64,000 bases of DNA from Pleomorphomonas oryzae DSM 16300 (GCF_000422965.1 NZ_AUHB01000001.1:186001-250000); one strand, 5' to 3'; numbered from the stretch's first letter, positions 9,345-19,468 are shown. Made by a program: numbers and translations. The notes: generated by a model from the letters alone, not told the origin.

Positions 9345-10601
9345 TCAGGCGTCAGGCGGCTCGCGCGACAGCACGGTGAGGGGCGCTTCCTCACCTTTGA
9401 GTTCGATGAGCCATTCGCGCCAGATGGCGACGAGCAAGGCCATCAGCACCGGCCCGATGAACAGGCCGAGAAAGCCCATGGTCTTCACGCCGCCGATGAG
9501 GCCGAAGAAAGTGGGCAGAAACGGCAGTTTGATAGGGCCGCCGACAAGGCGTGGCCGCAGCGTCTTGTCGACGATGAACAGCTCGACCGTTCCCCAGGCG
9601 AACAGGGCTGTGCCCTCCACAGCATGTCCGCTGGCGAGAAGGTAGATCGAGATCAGCGTGAAGCAGAGCGGAGCGCCGCCCGGAATGAGCGCCATGACGC
9701 CGGTGATCACCGCAAGAATGGCCGGCGATGGGACACCGGCAATCCAATAGGCAAGGCCGAGCACGATGCCTTCGCCGATGGCGATCAGAGTCATGCCAGT
9801 GACAGTGGAACTGATGGTGGCCGGTACGATGCGCGAGATGCGGGCCCAGCGGGTCGGCAGGATGCGCTCGCCAACGAGATCAATCTGCGCCACCAGGGCA
9901 CTGCCGTCCTTGTAGACGAAGAACAGCGCGATCATCATGAACAGCAGTGTCAGCACGAGACGGAAGGCCTCGCCGCTGGCAGTCATGATCGCCCTGTATA
10001 TGTTGCCGATATTGGCGCCGGACGTCATCTGGATGAGCTCGCCGATGGCGCCCGGCGGGCCGACGTGCAGAGCCCATTGCTCGGCCAGCCAATCCCCCAC
10101 CATCGGCAGCGCGGCGATCCATGGCGGCACGGCCACGCCGCTGCGATTGGCCTCCAGAAGCCAGTTGAACCAGACCTTGAATTCGTCGAACGCGAAGGTG
10201 ACCGCCACCAGCATGGGCACGATCAGGAAGAAAAGAATGCAGATGAGTGCGATGGAGGCGCTGAGTTTGGTGTTGCCGCCGCAAAGCCGTGTCAGGTCGG
10301 CAAACAGCGGCCAGGTGGCAAACCCGATCACCAGCGCGGCCAGCACCGGAACGATGAAGCCGCTGAAAAAGTAGATGCCGGCGATGACGACAGCCAACAG
10401 CAGCCAGCGCGCGGCAACAATCAGCGGCACGATCGGCACGCGCCCCGACGGAACGGCGCCAAGCCAGCGCGGCTGATCTTTCGTCACGGGCGGTCTCGGA
10501 TCGGTCACGGGCGGCTTCTCGTCAGAGCGTCTCGGGCAGCCTGAGTTATGGGCGATAGCCGGGATAGCCGCAACCACTGCCTGGCCCCTTCGGGGCGACA
10601 T
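9345..10601 (-). CDS. AI-2E family transporter (UPF0118-type permease)
   Basis: Inner-membrane protein of up to 418 residues with about eight hydrophobic segments: two close together near residues 60-100, one around 120-140, and a C-terminal cluster from about 215 onward. Family features are the TMs near LLLAVVIAGIYFFSGFIVPVL and the C-terminal GPVLMALLVAIW. The family includes exporters of autoinducer-2 and Na+/H+ antiporters, so substrate is uncertain. The first 45 residues are Pro/Arg-rich and poorly conserved in type; ATG 10601 has AGAGGG close by, but an internal GTG near 10508 is possible. Transcribed convergently with the upstream deaminase gene. Confidence 0.88.
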   Translation of the reverse strand: MSPRRGQAVVAAIPAIAHNSGCPRRSDEKPPVTDPRPPVTKDQPRWLGAVPSGRVPIVPLIVAARWLLLAVVIAGIYFFSGFIVPVLAALVIGFATWPLFADLTRLCGGNTKLSASIALICILFFLIVPMLVAVTFAFDEFKVWFNWLLEANRSGVAVPPWIAALPMVGDWLAEQWALHVGPPGAIGELIQMTSGANIGNIYRAIMTASGEAFRLVLTLLFMMIALFFVYKDGSALVAQIDLVGERILPTRWARISRIVPATISSTVTGMTLIAIGEGIVLGLAYWIAGVPSPAILAVITGVMALIPGGAPLCFTLISIYLLASGHAVEGTALFAWGTVELFIVDKTLRPRLVGGPIKLPFLPTFFGLIGGVKTMGFLGLFIGPVLMALLVAIWREWLIELKGEEAPLTVLSREPPDA

Positions 10602-10831
10602 CGCCCTCTATTTCTCCACGACGACGCCGTTGTCGGCTTGGCTGGCGCCATCCTCTTGGAGCAGAAAGACGAATGGCTGCACCGTTGCCACCAGATGAGA
10701 CTGGAAACCACCTGATCGATCGGCGATGATCCCGTCGTTTCCAAGGCTGCTCAACGAGGCGGCCGACGTCCATGTCCATATCGGCGTGCCTCGCTGATCA
10801 ACCGCCAACCACGCCACCCGCGGGCGCCGCC

Positions 10832-11743
10832 ATGTCCTTTTCTCTGCGTCAGCTTCAGTATTTCCTTGCGATCGCCGAGACGGGTTCTGTTTCGAGGGCA
10901 GCCGCACACCTCTCGACGTCGCAGTCGACGATCACCGAAGCGATGAAGGATCTGGAAGCGGATCTCGGCGTGAAGCTGCTGGAACGGCAGTCGCGCGGTC
11001 TTGGATTGACGCACAAGGGGCAGCTGTTTCGCCGGCACGCGGAGCGCATCTGGCAGGACGTCGCCGACGCGCGGGGCGCGCTTGCCAATGTCGCACCCGA
11101 AGTGACCGGGCGTTTGACGCTCGGCGTGACGTCGCTGGTGGCCGGCTACGTGCTCTCGGATCTGCTGGCGCGATTTTCGCGTGCCTTTCCTGGTGTCAGC
11201 GTCGATCTGGTGGAAGACGGGCACGATTATCTTGAGCATCTGCTGCTCAATGGCGAGATCGATCTGGCACTCGTCACCATGTCCGGCCTGCATAATCCCG
11301 AGTCTCTGGCGGCCGACGAGCTCGAAGCCTATCGCTACCGACTATGGGTGGCGTCCGGCCATGTGCTGGCGGAGCGCGATCAACTGGACCTTGGGATGAT
11401 TTCGGAATTTCCGCAGATTACACTCAATATCGATGAAATCGAAGAAGCGGTCGATCACCTCTGGCGCGGTTCCGGCTTGCGGCCACACATCGCATTCCGC
11501 TCGCGCTCGGTCGAAGCGGTGCGTGCGCTGGTGGCTGGCGGGGTCGGCGTTGCCATTTTGCCCGATCTTGTGTTTCGCCCCTGGTCGCTGGATGGTCTGC
11601 GCCTGGAAGCGCGGCAGATTTCCGTGTCCATGCCCACGGTGAAGGCGGCTCTGGTGCGCCGGCGGGGCTATCGCGACAACCTGAATGCGCGACGCTTCAT
11701 CGAAGTCACGCTCTCCCATAATGCCGGTCGTCTGATGCCGTAG
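10832..11743 (+). CDS. LysR-family transcriptional regulator, probable polyamine operon regulator
   Basis: A 303-residue LysR regulator: N-terminal winged helix LRQLQYFLAIAETGSVSRAA, recognition segment STSQSTITEAMKDLE, and a periplasmic-binding-like effector domain from about residue 90. ATG 10832 is chosen because the LysR fold begins at once (MSFSLRQLQ); the open frame upstream lacks conservation. It ends 126 bp before ydcS and reads the same way, with a perfect 8-bp inverted repeat between them. Control of the polyamine operon is inferred from position; in E. coli this operon is next to the MocR-type ydcR, so the regulator class differs. Confidence 0.9.
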   Translation: MSFSLRQLQYFLAIAETGSVSRAAAHLSTSQSTITEAMKDLEADLGVKLLERQSRGLGLTHKGQLFRRHAERIWQDVADARGALANVAPEVTGRLTLGVTSLVAGYVLSDLLARFSRAFPGVSVDLVEDGHDYLEHLLLNGEIDLALVTMSGLHNPESLAADELEAYRYRLWVASGHVLAERDQLDLGMISEFPQITLNIDEIEEAVDHLWRGSGLRPHIAFRSRSVEAVRALVAGGVGVAILPDLVFRPWSLDGLRLEARQISVSMPTVKAALVRRRGYRDNLNARRFIEVTLSHNAGRLMP

Positions 11744-11748
11744 CGTGC

Positions 11749-11769
11749 AATATCGGAATTGCCGATATT
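11749..11769. promoter_or_regulatory. Inverted repeat between lysR and ydcS
   Basis: Perfect arms AATATCGG (11749-11756) and CCGATATT (11762-11769) with a 5-nt centre. It starts 6 bp after the lysR stop and ends 100 bp before the ydcS start, in an AT-rich stretch. The size fits a LysR box; a weak terminator for lysR followed by a T-rich tail is the alternative. Confidence 0.5.
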
Positions 11770-11869
11770 ATTTCTTGATTTTTTGAAATTGCGAGATGGC
11801 AGGGTTTTGTTAGGGTTTTTCCTAAGGGCGCGGCATCCACTGATCGCGCCCACCATAAGGGGAACCGAG

Positions 11870-13033
11870 ATGACCACTTTCGCAAAGCGCATGCTTGCGT
11901 TGGGAATGGTGCCAACGCTGCTTCTGGGTGTCACGCCGTCCTATGCTCAGCCCGCTTCGATCGGCCCCGGTGAAGGGGAAGTCGATATCGTTGCCTGGGC
12001 CGGCTATATCGAACGCGGCGAAACCGACAAGAATTACGACTGGGTCACCGATTTCGAGAAAGCGACCAGTTGCAAGGTGCAGGTGAAGGTAGCCGGCACG
12101 TCAGATGAAATGGTGTCGCTGATGAACGAGGGCGGGTTCGACCTCGTCACCGCCTCGGGCGACGCATCGTTGCGTCTCATCGCCGGCAAGAAGGTGCAGC
12201 CGATCAACCTGGACCTGATCCCGTCCTGGAAGACGGTGGACGAGCGCCTGCAGAACGCCCCCTGGCATACGGTGGATGGCGTTCATTATGGCGTGCCCTA
12301 CCAATGGGGCGCCAACGTGCTGATGTATAACACCGAAGCCTTCAAGGGCAGCGCACCCACGAGCTGGAACGTGGTGTTTCAGGAGCAGACGCTGCCGGAC
12401 GGCAAGTCCAACAAGGGGCGCATCCAGGCCTTTGACGGACCGATCTATATCGCTGACGCCGCGCTTTATCTGAAGGCGCATAATCCCGAGCTCGGCATCA
12501 CCGATCCCTACGCGCTGACCGAGACGCAGTACAAGGCCGCCCTCGACCTGTTGCGCACGCAGAAGGATCTGGTGCAGCGTTACTGGCATGATGCCATGAA
12601 GCAGGTGGACGACTTCAACAACGAGGGCGTCGTCGCGTCGTCGTCCTGGCCATTCCAGGTCAATCTCCTGGCCTCCCAGAAGAAGCCGATTGCCTCGGTC
12701 ATTCCGTCGGAAGGCGCCACGGGCTGGGCCGACACCACCATGATGCACGCCAGTGCCAAGCATCCCAACTGCGCCTATCTCTGGATGGAGCATTCGCTGC
12801 AGCCAAAGGTGCAGGGCGACGTCGCTGCGTGGTTCGGGTCCGTTCCGTCGGTTCCGGCGGCCTGCAAGGGCAACGCAAATCTGACCGATGAAGGCTGCAA
12901 GACCAACGGCATCGATAACTTCGACAAGATCAGCTTCTGGCGCACGCCCGTCGCCAAGTGCACGGCGGCCGAGGGCTGCGTGCCGTATCACCGCTGGGTG
13001 TCGGATTATATGGCGATCCTCGGCGGCCGCTGA
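11870..13033 (+). CDS. ydcS: Polyamine ABC transporter substrate-binding protein (YdcS-like)
   Basis: Periplasmic binding protein of 387 residues. ATG 11870 follows AAGGGGAA; the signal peptide ends at about PSYA-QP. The mature part follows E. coli YdcS, as I recall it, closely: AWAGYIERGETDKNYDWVT, SDEMVSLMNEGG, LVTASGDASLRLIAGKKVQP, KSNKGRIQAFDGPIYIADAA and a C-terminal CKTNGIDNFDKI. YdcS is the putrescine-type binding component in E. coli. It is the first gene of a five-gene operon with its own permeases and aminobutyraldehyde dehydrogenase. A 188-bp gap with a strong hairpin separates it from the ATPase gene, which may raise its relative expression. Confidence 0.95.
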   Translation: MTTFAKRMLALGMVPTLLLGVTPSYAQPASIGPGEGEVDIVAWAGYIERGETDKNYDWVTDFEKATSCKVQVKVAGTSDEMVSLMNEGGFDLVTASGDASLRLIAGKKVQPINLDLIPSWKTVDERLQNAPWHTVDGVHYGVPYQWGANVLMYNTEAFKGSAPTSWNVVFQEQTLPDGKSNKGRIQAFDGPIYIADAALYLKAHNPELGITDPYALTETQYKAALDLLRTQKDLVQRYWHDAMKQVDDFNNEGVVASSSWPFQVNLLASQKKPIASVIPSEGATGWADTTMMHASAKHPNCAYLWMEHSLQPKVQGDVAAWFGSVPSVPAACKGNANLTDEGCKTNGIDNFDKISFWRTPVAKCTAAEGCVPYHRWVSDYMAILGGR

Positions 13034-13050
13034 ACCGGCGCTTGGAGGTA

Positions 13051-13077
13051 CCGGTCCGGACTATCTCTCCGGGCCGG
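13051..13077 (+). promoter_or_regulatory. Hairpin between ydcS and ydcT
   Basis: CCGGTCCGGA (13051-13060) pairs with TCCGGGCCGG (13068-13077) over 10 bp with one G-U wobble and a 7-nt loop, with no T-run after it. Such mRNA hairpins after a binding-protein gene commonly protect the upstream message or partly end transcription. Confidence 0.5.
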
Positions 13078-13221
13078 CCTGCCCGGCCGCCTGTTCCAAA
13101 CGGCGCAGCCGCGTCGCGACCGACAGGTTTCCCTGATCCGCCCTGCTCTTGCTCCTTTGTGCAAGCGCGCATTGGCTGGGCCTAGGTCGCGACATCTTGT
13201 GTTCTCCAACGAGCCTTCCCG

Positions 13222-14244
13222 ATGACATCCACATCCGCGACCGCTGTCCTCTTCCAAAACGTCAGCCGCCATTTCGGTACGGTGCGTGCCGTGGACGGGG
13301 TGGATTTCGAGATAGGCCAGGGAGAGTTCTTCGCCATGCTCGGGCCATCGGGTTCGGGCAAGACGACCTGCCTCCGCCTGATCGCCGGCTTCGAGCAGCC
13401 GACGGCTGGCCATATCGAAATTTTCGGCGAGACGGCGGAAGGGCTGGCGCCCAACCGGCGCGACGTCAACACCGTGTTTCAGGACTATGCGCTGTTCCCG
13501 CACATGACCGTGCTGAACAACGTCGCCTATGCGCTGATGGTGCGTGGCGTTCCGCGCGCGGAGCGTGAAAAGCGCGCCCGGGAAGCGCTGTCGCTCGTTC
13601 GGCTCGAGGGCATGGATGCGCGGCGCCCGGCGCAGCTTTCCGGCGGTCAGAGGCAGCGCGTGGCGCTCGCCCGCGCCCTAGTCAATCGACCGAAGGTGCT
13701 GCTGCTCGACGAACCGCTCGGCGCGCTCGACCTCAAGCTGCGCGAGGAAATGCAGGAAGAATTGCGCCGCCTGCACAAGCAGCTCGGGCTTACCTTCGTC
13801 TTCGTGACCCATGACCAGGGCGAGGCGCTGTCCATGGCGGACCGCGTGGCGGTGTTCAACAAGGGCCGCATCGTGCAAGTCGGTACGCCCGAAGATATCT
13901 ATCAGCGGCCGACGACGCGCTTCGTGGCCGACTTCGTCGGTTCGTCCAACATCTTGACGCCGGATCAGGCGCCCCGCTTCGGCGGTGTCAGTCGCTGGAC
14001 CAGCCTGCGACCGGAATCGATCCTGATCGGCGCGGCGGCCGATGCCATGGATGTCCGGCAAACGGCCGAGGTGATCGATCAGCAGTTCCAGGGCGCCATG
14101 CGCAAGACGCGGCTCAAGATCAACGGGCTCGAGATCTGCGCCATGGCGCCGGCTTCGCAGACGCTCGGCGTGGGGCAAGCGGCCACGGTCGGCTGGTCTC
14201 ACGGCGCCCTGCATGCCATGGATGGGGAGGGCAATGATGTCTGA
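13222..14244 (+). CDS. ydcT: Polyamine ABC transporter ATP-binding protein (YdcT/PotA-like)
   Basis: Cytoplasmic ATPase of the putrescine/spermidine importer, 340 residues. Walker A GPSGSGKTT (41-49), Q-loop VFQDYALFPH, signature LSGGQRQRVALARAL, Walker B LLLDEPLGALD, H-loop VFVTHDQGEAL, then a C-terminal TOBE-type domain with SLRPESI. ATG 13222 has only a weak ribosome binding site (CAACGAG). Its last codons overlap the start of ydcU, which indicates translational coupling. Confidence 0.95.
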   Translation: MTSTSATAVLFQNVSRHFGTVRAVDGVDFEIGQGEFFAMLGPSGSGKTTCLRLIAGFEQPTAGHIEIFGETAEGLAPNRRDVNTVFQDYALFPHMTVLNNVAYALMVRGVPRAEREKRAREALSLVRLEGMDARRPAQLSGGQRQRVALARALVNRPKVLLLDEPLGALDLKLREEMQEELRRLHKQLGLTFVFVTHDQGEALSMADRVAVFNKGRIVQVGTPEDIYQRPTTRFVADFVGSSNILTPDQAPRFGGVSRWTSLRPESILIGAAADAMDVRQTAEVIDQQFQGAMRKTRLKINGLEICAMAPASQTLGVGQAATVGWSHGALHAMDGEGNDV

Positions 14245-15172
14245 TCTTGCCCTGCGACGGCGCGGGCCGTTGTCTTCGTTGCTTGACGCCGTCTATCGCC
14301 GTCCGCGTCTCTTCCTCGCCGTTCTGCTTGCGGCGCCGCTCCTGTGGCTTGGCGTCGTCTATCTTGGCTCTCTGTTTGCCCTTCTGGCACAGAGCTTTTT
14401 CAGTCTGGATGACTTCTCCGGGGTGATCGTTCGCGAGTTCACCTTGTCCACCTGGGTGCAGTTGATGGCGCCCGCCAACCTCGACGTCATCATTCGCACG
14501 GTGCTGATGTCGGCCCTGGTGACGGTGGCCGATGCCATCATGGCCTTCCCGATCGCCTATTACGCGGCCCGCTATGCCCGGGGGCCGATGAAGGCGGCCT
14601 TCTACCTCTTGGTGATGATGCCGCTGTGGTCGAGTTATCTCGTCAAGGTCTATGCCTGGAAGCTGATCCTGGCGCGCGAAGGCATCGATACCTGGGTGCT
14701 GGACAAGATCGGCCTCAAGCCGCTGCTCGACTGGTATCTGTCGTTGCCGGTGATCGGCGGTCCGTCGCTCTCCGCCTCCTACACCGGCACCTTCATCGTC
14801 TTCTGCTATGTCTGGCTGCCCTACATGATCCTGCCGGTACAGGCGGCGTTGGAGCGCGTGCCGGGCAACCTGATCGAGGCTAGCGCCGATCTTGGTGCCA
14901 GCCAGGGTGCCACCTTCCGCCATGTCATCCTGCCGCTTGCCTTTCCCGGCGTGGTGGCCGGCTCGATCTTCACTTTCTCGCTGACGCTTGGCGACTACAT
15001 CATCCCGCAGATCGTCGGCGGCTCGCAGTACTATCTTGGCCAGGCGGTCTATGCCCAGCAGGGCACGGCCGGCAACATACCGCTGGCGGCCGCCTTCTCG
15101 GTGGTGCCGATCCTGATCATGGGCGTCTACCTGACGTTTGCCCGCAAGCTGGGGGCATTCGATGCGCTCTGA
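14237..15172 (+). CDS. ydcU: Polyamine ABC transporter permease (YdcU/PotB-like)
   Basis: Inner-membrane permease of 311 residues with about six transmembrane segments, the first at about residues 28-50. The permease EAA-loop appears as [22 protein letters not shown] before the last helices. GGGGAGG at 14224-14230 precedes two adjacent ATGs (14234 and 14237); 14237 has the better 6-nt spacing. It overlaps the end of ydcT by 8 bp and the start of ydcV by 11 bp, a tight operon. Confidence 0.94.
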   Translation: MSDLALRRRGPLSSLLDAVYRRPRLFLAVLLAAPLLWLGVVYLGSLFALLAQSFFSLDDFSGVIVREFTLSTWVQLMAPANLDVIIRTVLMSALVTVADAIMAFPIAYYAARYARGPMKAAFYLLVMMPLWSSYLVKVYAWKLILAREGIDTWVLDKIGLKPLLDWYLSLPVIGGPSLSASYTGTFIVFCYVWLPYMILPVQAALERVPGNLIEASADLGASQGATFRHVILPLAFPGVVAGSIFTFSLTLGDYIIPQIVGGSQYYLGQAVYAQQGTAGNIPLAAAFSVVPILIMGVYLTFARKLGAFDAL

Positions 15173-15968
15173 CGAACCCTCTCTGCTGCTCAAGCTGTCC
15201 GCCATCGGCGGCCTCATTTTCCTGCATTGGCCCCTCGCCATCATCGTGGTCTACGCCTTCACGACGGAGGACAAGAGCTATCAGTTCCCGCCGCCGGGCC
15301 TGACGCTGCACTGGTTTTCGGTGGCGTGGGCAAGGCCCGACATCTGGGCAGCCCTGACGTTGTCGTTCAATGTGGCACTGGTGGCGACTGGACTGGCGCT
15401 GGTGCTGGGCACGCTCGCAGCGGCCGCGCTATCGCGTGCTCAGTTCTGGGGCCGCGACAACGTCTCGCTGCTCCTCATCCTGCCGATCGCCCTGCCCGGC
15501 ATCATCACCGGCATTGCCTTGCGGTCAGCCTTCAACCTGATGGATCTGCCCTATTCGGTGTTCACCATCGTGCTGGGGCACGCCACCTTCTGCATCGTCG
15601 TTGTCTACAACAACGCGGTGGCCCGTTTTCGTCGCCTGTCGCCGTCGCTGGTCGAGGCGTCGTTCGACCTCGGCGCCGACGCTTTCCAGACCTTTCGTTA
15701 CGTCGTGCTGCCCAATATCGGTACGGCACTGCTCGCCGGTGGCATGCTCGCCTTCGCCTTGTCGTTCGACGAGGTGATCGTCACCACGTTTACCGCCGGT
15801 CAGCAGACAACGCTGCCGATCTGGATGCTCAACGAACTGGTCCGCCCACGCGAACGCCCTGTGACCAACGTGGTGGCCGTGCTGGTGATGGCCGTCACCT
15901 TCTTCCCCATTCTCGCCGCCTATTGGCTGACCCGCGAGGGTGAGCATGTTGCCGGCGGCTCGCGCTGA
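15162..15968 (+). CDS. ydcV: Polyamine ABC transporter permease (YdcV/PotC-like)
   Basis: Second permease subunit, 268 residues, about six membrane segments. The EAA-loop is [35 protein letters not shown] is a PotC-family hallmark. ATG 15162 lies inside the end of ydcU (11-bp overlap), and the upstream in-frame codons belong to the overlapping permease. It should pair with YdcU to form the channel. patD follows after 33 bp. Confidence 0.94.
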   Translation: MRSDEPSLLLKLSAIGGLIFLHWPLAIIVVYAFTTEDKSYQFPPPGLTLHWFSVAWARPDIWAALTLSFNVALVATGLALVLGTLAAAALSRAQFWGRDNVSLLLILPIALPGIITGIALRSAFNLMDLPYSVFTIVLGHATFCIVVVYNNAVARFRRLSPSLVEASFDLGADAFQTFRYVVLPNIGTALLAGGMLAFALSFDEVIVTTFTAGQQTTLPIWMLNELVRPRERPVTNVVAVLVMAVTFFPILAAYWLTREGEHVAGGSR

Positions 15969-16001
15969 CTTCAGACAGACAAGACCCAGACGGAGCCAAA
16001 A

Positions 16002-17438
16002 ATGACTATCGTCCTGCCCTCCAAGATGCTGATCGGATCGGAATTCGTTGCCGGAACGGAGACGGCCGAGAACGTGCTCAATCCGCGCACCGGCGAGACA
16101 CTGATCGCCATGCCGGAAGCCTCCATCGATCAGGTGGAGGCGGCCGTTGCTGCCGCCTCCGAAGCTTTCGTGAGCTATGGACGAATGACGCCCGCTGCTC
16201 GTTCGGCCCTGTTGCTGCAGCTTGCCAGCCTCATCGAGGCAGAGGCGGGAACCTTCGCACGCCTGGAAGCGCTTCAGTGCGGCAAGCCCTATCATGCTGT
16301 GCTGCGCGACGAGATCCCCGCCGTTGTCGATTGCTTCAGGTTCTTCGCCGGTGCGGCGCGCGTGGTGCCGGCGATGGCGGCCGGCGAGTATATTGAAGGC
16401 TTCACCTCGATGGTCCGCCGCGACCCCATCGGCGTCTGCGGCCAGATCGCGCCATGGAATTATCCGCTGATGATGGCGGCTTGGAAAATCGCGCCGGCCT
16501 TGGCTGCGGGCAACACAGTGGTGCTCAAGCCCTCCGAGCAGACCCCGCTCACCACGTTGAAGCTGGCCGAAGTCGCCGCGGACATTTTCCCGCCGGGCGT
16601 CGTCAACGTCATCGTCGGCCGTGGCGAGAGCGTCGGCAGCCCGCTGATCAACCATCCGCGTGTATCCATGGTGTCGCTGACAGGCGATATCGCCACGGGC
16701 AAGAAAGTACTTCAGGCGGCCTCCAAGACCGTGAAGCGCACGCATCTCGAGCTCGGCGGCAAGGCGCCGGTCATCGTCTACGACGACGCCGATATTGCAT
16801 CGGTGGTCGAAGGGCTGCGCACCTTTGGCTACTACAATGCCGGCCAGGACTGCACGGCCGCCTGCCGGGTCTATGCTGGCTCGAAGATCTACGACAAGCT
16901 GGTGGCCGAACTCGCCTCTGCGGTCTCAACGATCACGTATAACGAAGCCGATGATGGCGACAACGAGATCGGACCGCTGATCTCGGCACGCCAGCGGGCA
17001 CGCGTTGCCAGCTTCGTCGAACGCGCCATGGAGCAGACACATATCGAGATCGCCACCGGCGGCAGGGCCGTCGACGGCCCCGGTTTCTTCTACCAGCCGA
17101 CAGTGGTGGCCGGTGCGCTGCAGAGCGACGAGATCGTTCGTCGGGAAGTGTTCGGGCCTGTGGTATCCGTTACCCGCTTCACTGACGAGGACGACGTGAT
17201 CGGCTGGGCCAATGACAGCGATTATGGGCTGGCGTCGTCGGTCTGGAGCCGAGATGTGTCGAAGGCCATGAATGCTGCCGCGCGGCTGCAATATGGTGCC
17301 AGCTGGATCAATTGCCATTTCATGCTGACGAGCGAGATGCCGCACGGTGGCATGAAGCAGTCCGGCTATGGCAAGGACATGTCCGTCTATTCGCTGGAAG
17401 ACTATTCGGTGGTCCGCCACGTCATGATCAAGCTCTGA
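16002..17438 (+). CDS. patD: Gamma-aminobutyraldehyde dehydrogenase
   Basis: NAD-dependent aldehyde dehydrogenase oxidising 4-aminobutyraldehyde to GABA in putrescine breakdown (EC 1.2.1.19). It has 478 residues and keeps near-PatD blocks: [38 protein letters not shown]-type sequence, and [20 protein letters not shown] at the end. The catalytic pair is Glu250 (LELGGKAP) and Cys284 (GQDCTAACR). ATG 16002 has GGAG upstream. It is the last gene of the ydcSTUV operon, as in E. coli. The putrescine aminotransferase that would supply its substrate is not in the window. Confidence 0.95.
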   Translation: MTIVLPSKMLIGSEFVAGTETAENVLNPRTGETLIAMPEASIDQVEAAVAAASEAFVSYGRMTPAARSALLLQLASLIEAEAGTFARLEALQCGKPYHAVLRDEIPAVVDCFRFFAGAARVVPAMAAGEYIEGFTSMVRRDPIGVCGQIAPWNYPLMMAAWKIAPALAAGNTVVLKPSEQTPLTTLKLAEVAADIFPPGVVNVIVGRGESVGSPLINHPRVSMVSLTGDIATGKKVLQAASKTVKRTHLELGGKAPVIVYDDADIASVVEGLRTFGYYNAGQDCTAACRVYAGSKIYDKLVAELASAVSTITYNEADDGDNEIGPLISARQRARVASFVERAMEQTHIEIATGGRAVDGPGFFYQPTVVAGALQSDEIVRREVFGPVVSVTRFTDEDDVIGWANDSDYGLASSVWSRDVSKAMNAAARLQYGASWINCHFMLTSEMPHGGMKQSGYGKDMSVYSLEDYSVVRHVMIKL

Positions 17439-17462
17439 GAGCAGATCAGGTGGAGATGAAAG

Positions 17463-17488
17463 AGCCGCGCGAGGGGACTTGCGCGGCT
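17463..17488. terminator. Hairpin between convergent patD and aldo/keto reductase genes
   Basis: AGCCGCGC (17463-17470) pairs with GCGCGGCT (17481-17488) around a 10-nt loop. It lies 24 bp after the patD stop and 49 bp from the convergent gene's stop. There is no long T-run on either side, so termination is inferred from position and stem strength. Confidence 0.45.
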
Positions 17489-17537
17489 TGAGGCTGCTTG
17501 GGCGACCTCCATCGCTTCGTCGTGGCAACCGATCGTA

Positions 17538-18371
17538 TCAGATCATCTCAAGCGACGTTGCCCGCCGAGGCGGCGGGAACAGCGCATCGAGAGCCGCACG
17601 CAACTCATCGGTGATGGCGATGTCGAGCGCCCCGACGTTGTCCTCAACATGGGCGGCCCGCCCAGCCTTGGGAATGGCGATGACGCCATCGCGATCGAGC
17701 ACGAAGGCGAGCGCAAGTTGCGCGACGCTGACGCCGTGCTCCGCGGCCAGCGCGGCAAGGCGTCTGTCGTTCAAGAGCTTTGCCTGTTCGACCGGCGAGT
17801 AGGCCATCACCGGCACGCCCCGCGCCTGCATCCAGGGGAGCAGATCCCATTCGATGCCGCGGCGCGACAAATTGTAGAGCACCTGGTTGGCGGTGACCCT
17901 ATCGCCACCCGGCACGCCGACGAGTTCCTTCATGTCGGTCACGTCGAGATTGGAGACGCCCCAGGCGCGGATCTTGCCGGCCGCTTTCAGCACCTCAAAG
18001 GCGGCGACAGTCTCGCCAAGCGGATAACGCCCGCGCCAATGCAGCAAATAGAGATCGAGGCGATCTGTGCCGAGGCGTTTCAGCGAGCGCTCGCAGGCGG
18101 TGACGGTGCCCTCACGCGATGCGTTGTGCGGATAGACCTTGGAAACCAGAAACACCTCGTCGCGCCGGCCGGCCATCGCTTCGCCCACCAATTGCTCGGA
18201 AGCGCCCTCGCCATACATCTCGGCGGTGTCGATCAACGTCATGCCGAGATCCAGGCCTCGGCGCAGCGCGGCGATCTCATCGGCGCGCCTGCGCGGCTCA
18301 TCCCCAATCATCCAGGTGCCAAGGCCCAGCGCCGGCACGTCTTCGCCCGTTGGCAAGCGAACGGTCTTCAT
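17538..18371 (-). CDS. Aldo/keto reductase
   Basis: Cytoplasmic NAD(P)H-dependent reductase of carbonyl compounds, 277 residues, close to the short bacterial AKR family. The catalytic tetrad is complete by position: D48, Y53 (DTAEMYGEG), K78 (VSKVYPHN) and H111 (LLHWRGR). The cofactor region is [16 protein letters not shown] 18371 has GGGAGAG 6 nt upstream; an ATG two codons earlier abuts that site. It is divergent from the ketopantoate reductase-like gene and convergent with patD. The substrate cannot be assigned. Confidence 0.9.
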   Translation of the reverse strand: MKTVRLPTGEDVPALGLGTWMIGDEPRRRADEIAALRRGLDLGMTLIDTAEMYGEGASEQLVGEAMAGRRDEVFLVSKVYPHNASREGTVTACERSLKRLGTDRLDLYLLHWRGRYPLGETVAAFEVLKAAGKIRAWGVSNLDVTDMKELVGVPGGDRVTANQVLYNLSRRGIEWDLLPWMQARGVPVMAYSPVEQAKLLNDRRLAALAAEHGVSVAQLALAFVLDRDGVIAIPKAGRAAHVEDNVGALDIAITDELRAALDALFPPPRRATSLEMI

Positions 18372-18544
18372 CGGCATCTCTCCCTTGATTCCGGTTAAGT
18401 ATAGCAGCCGACACACATCGGCGGATGATTGCAGTTCGTTTCCGTGCACTCCACTGCGAATGCGTGACGGGCGTGGCGAGAATCCTCTATCCTGCGGTAA
18501 CTTCTGCGCCGTCAGGGCTCGGCACATACTCGAAAGGACATTTC

Positions 18545-19468
18545 ATGCGGCTTCTCGTCGTCGGCGCCGGTGCCACGGGCGGTTATTTCGGTGGACGGCT
18601 GGCAGCCGCCGGCCGCGACGTCACCTTCCTCATTCGCCCCAAGCGAGCGGCGGAGATCGCCAAGAACGGGTTTGTCATCGTCGACCCGAAGGGCGAAACG
18701 CGCATCGAGCCCAAGATCGTCACAACGGAGACGCTCAGGGGAACCTACGACCTCGTGCTAATGAGCGTGAAGGCCTATTCGCTTCCCGCGGCCATCGAGG
18801 ACATCGCACCGGCGATCGGTCCCAATACGCTGATCCTGCCGGTGTTGAACGGGCTCAAGCATTTCGACGTGCTGTCCGAGCGCTTCGGCTCCGAGCGGGT
18901 GATCGGCAGCTTCTGCAAGATCAACGCCCGGCTCGACGATCATGGCCGCATCGTTCAGATGTCGCCGATGCACGACATGATCTATGGCGAATATGACGGT
19001 AGCCGCACCCCGCGCATCGAAGCAATCGACAGCTTCTTCAAAGGCGCCGGTTTCGACGCGCGGCTATCGAACGATGTCGGCCGTGAGCTTTGGGAAAAGT
19101 GGGTGCTGCTCGCCAGTCTCGGGGCCGCCAATTGCCTGATGCGCGGCACCATCGGCGACATCATCGCCCGCCCGGGTGGCCAGTCCTTCATCGAGGCGTT
19201 ACTCGGCGAGATGACGGCCGTTGCCACCGCTCACGGCAAGGCGCCCGACCCCACCTATCTCGAGGCCACACGCAAGCTGCTGACCACGCCTGGCTCGCCA
19301 ATGACGGCTTCCATGTATCGTGATCTCCTGAAGGGGCTGCCCGTGGAAAACGACGAGATCCTCGACGACCTGCTCGCCCGCGCCGCCTCGGTGGGCATCA
19401 AGACGCCGTATCTGCATCTTGCGGCCATCCATCTCGGCATCTACGCCGCACGCCGCCTAGCCGAATAA
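18545..19468 (+). CDS. 2-dehydropantoate 2-reductase family protein
   Basis: NADPH-dependent ketopantoate reductase fold, 307 residues. N-terminal Rossmann motif LLVVGAGATGGYFGGRLAAAG; later family residues are LMSVKAY, LPVLNGLKHF (catalytic-region Asn), ELWEKWVLLASLGAAN (catalytic-region Lys) and MTASMYRDLLKG. It could be PanE of pantothenate synthesis, but many bacteria carry several paralogues with unrelated 2-keto acid substrates, and no other pan gene is near. ATG 18545 starts directly at the Rossmann strand and has AAAGGA upstream. Confidence 0.88.
   Translation: MRLLVVGAGATGGYFGGRLAAAGRDVTFLIRPKRAAEIAKNGFVIVDPKGETRIEPKIVTTETLRGTYDLVLMSVKAYSLPAAIEDIAPAIGPNTLILPVLNGLKHFDVLSERFGSERVIGSFCKINARLDDHGRIVQMSPMHDMIYGEYDGSRTPRIEAIDSFFKGAGFDARLSNDVGRELWEKWVLLASLGAANCLMRGTIGDIIARPGGQSFIEALLGEMTAVATAHGKAPDPTYLEATRKLLTTPGSPMTASMYRDLLKGLPVENDEILDDLLARAASVGIKTPYLHLAAIHLGIYAARRLAE

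Noticed and set aside
9332-9353. GCGCCTG/CAGGCGT inverted repeat between convergent genes
   Set aside because: Short stem that runs into a coding end and has no T-run.
14120-15244. 374-codon minus-strand frame
   Set aside because: Shadow of the ydcU permease; composition is Arg/Asp/Gln-rich without any domain.
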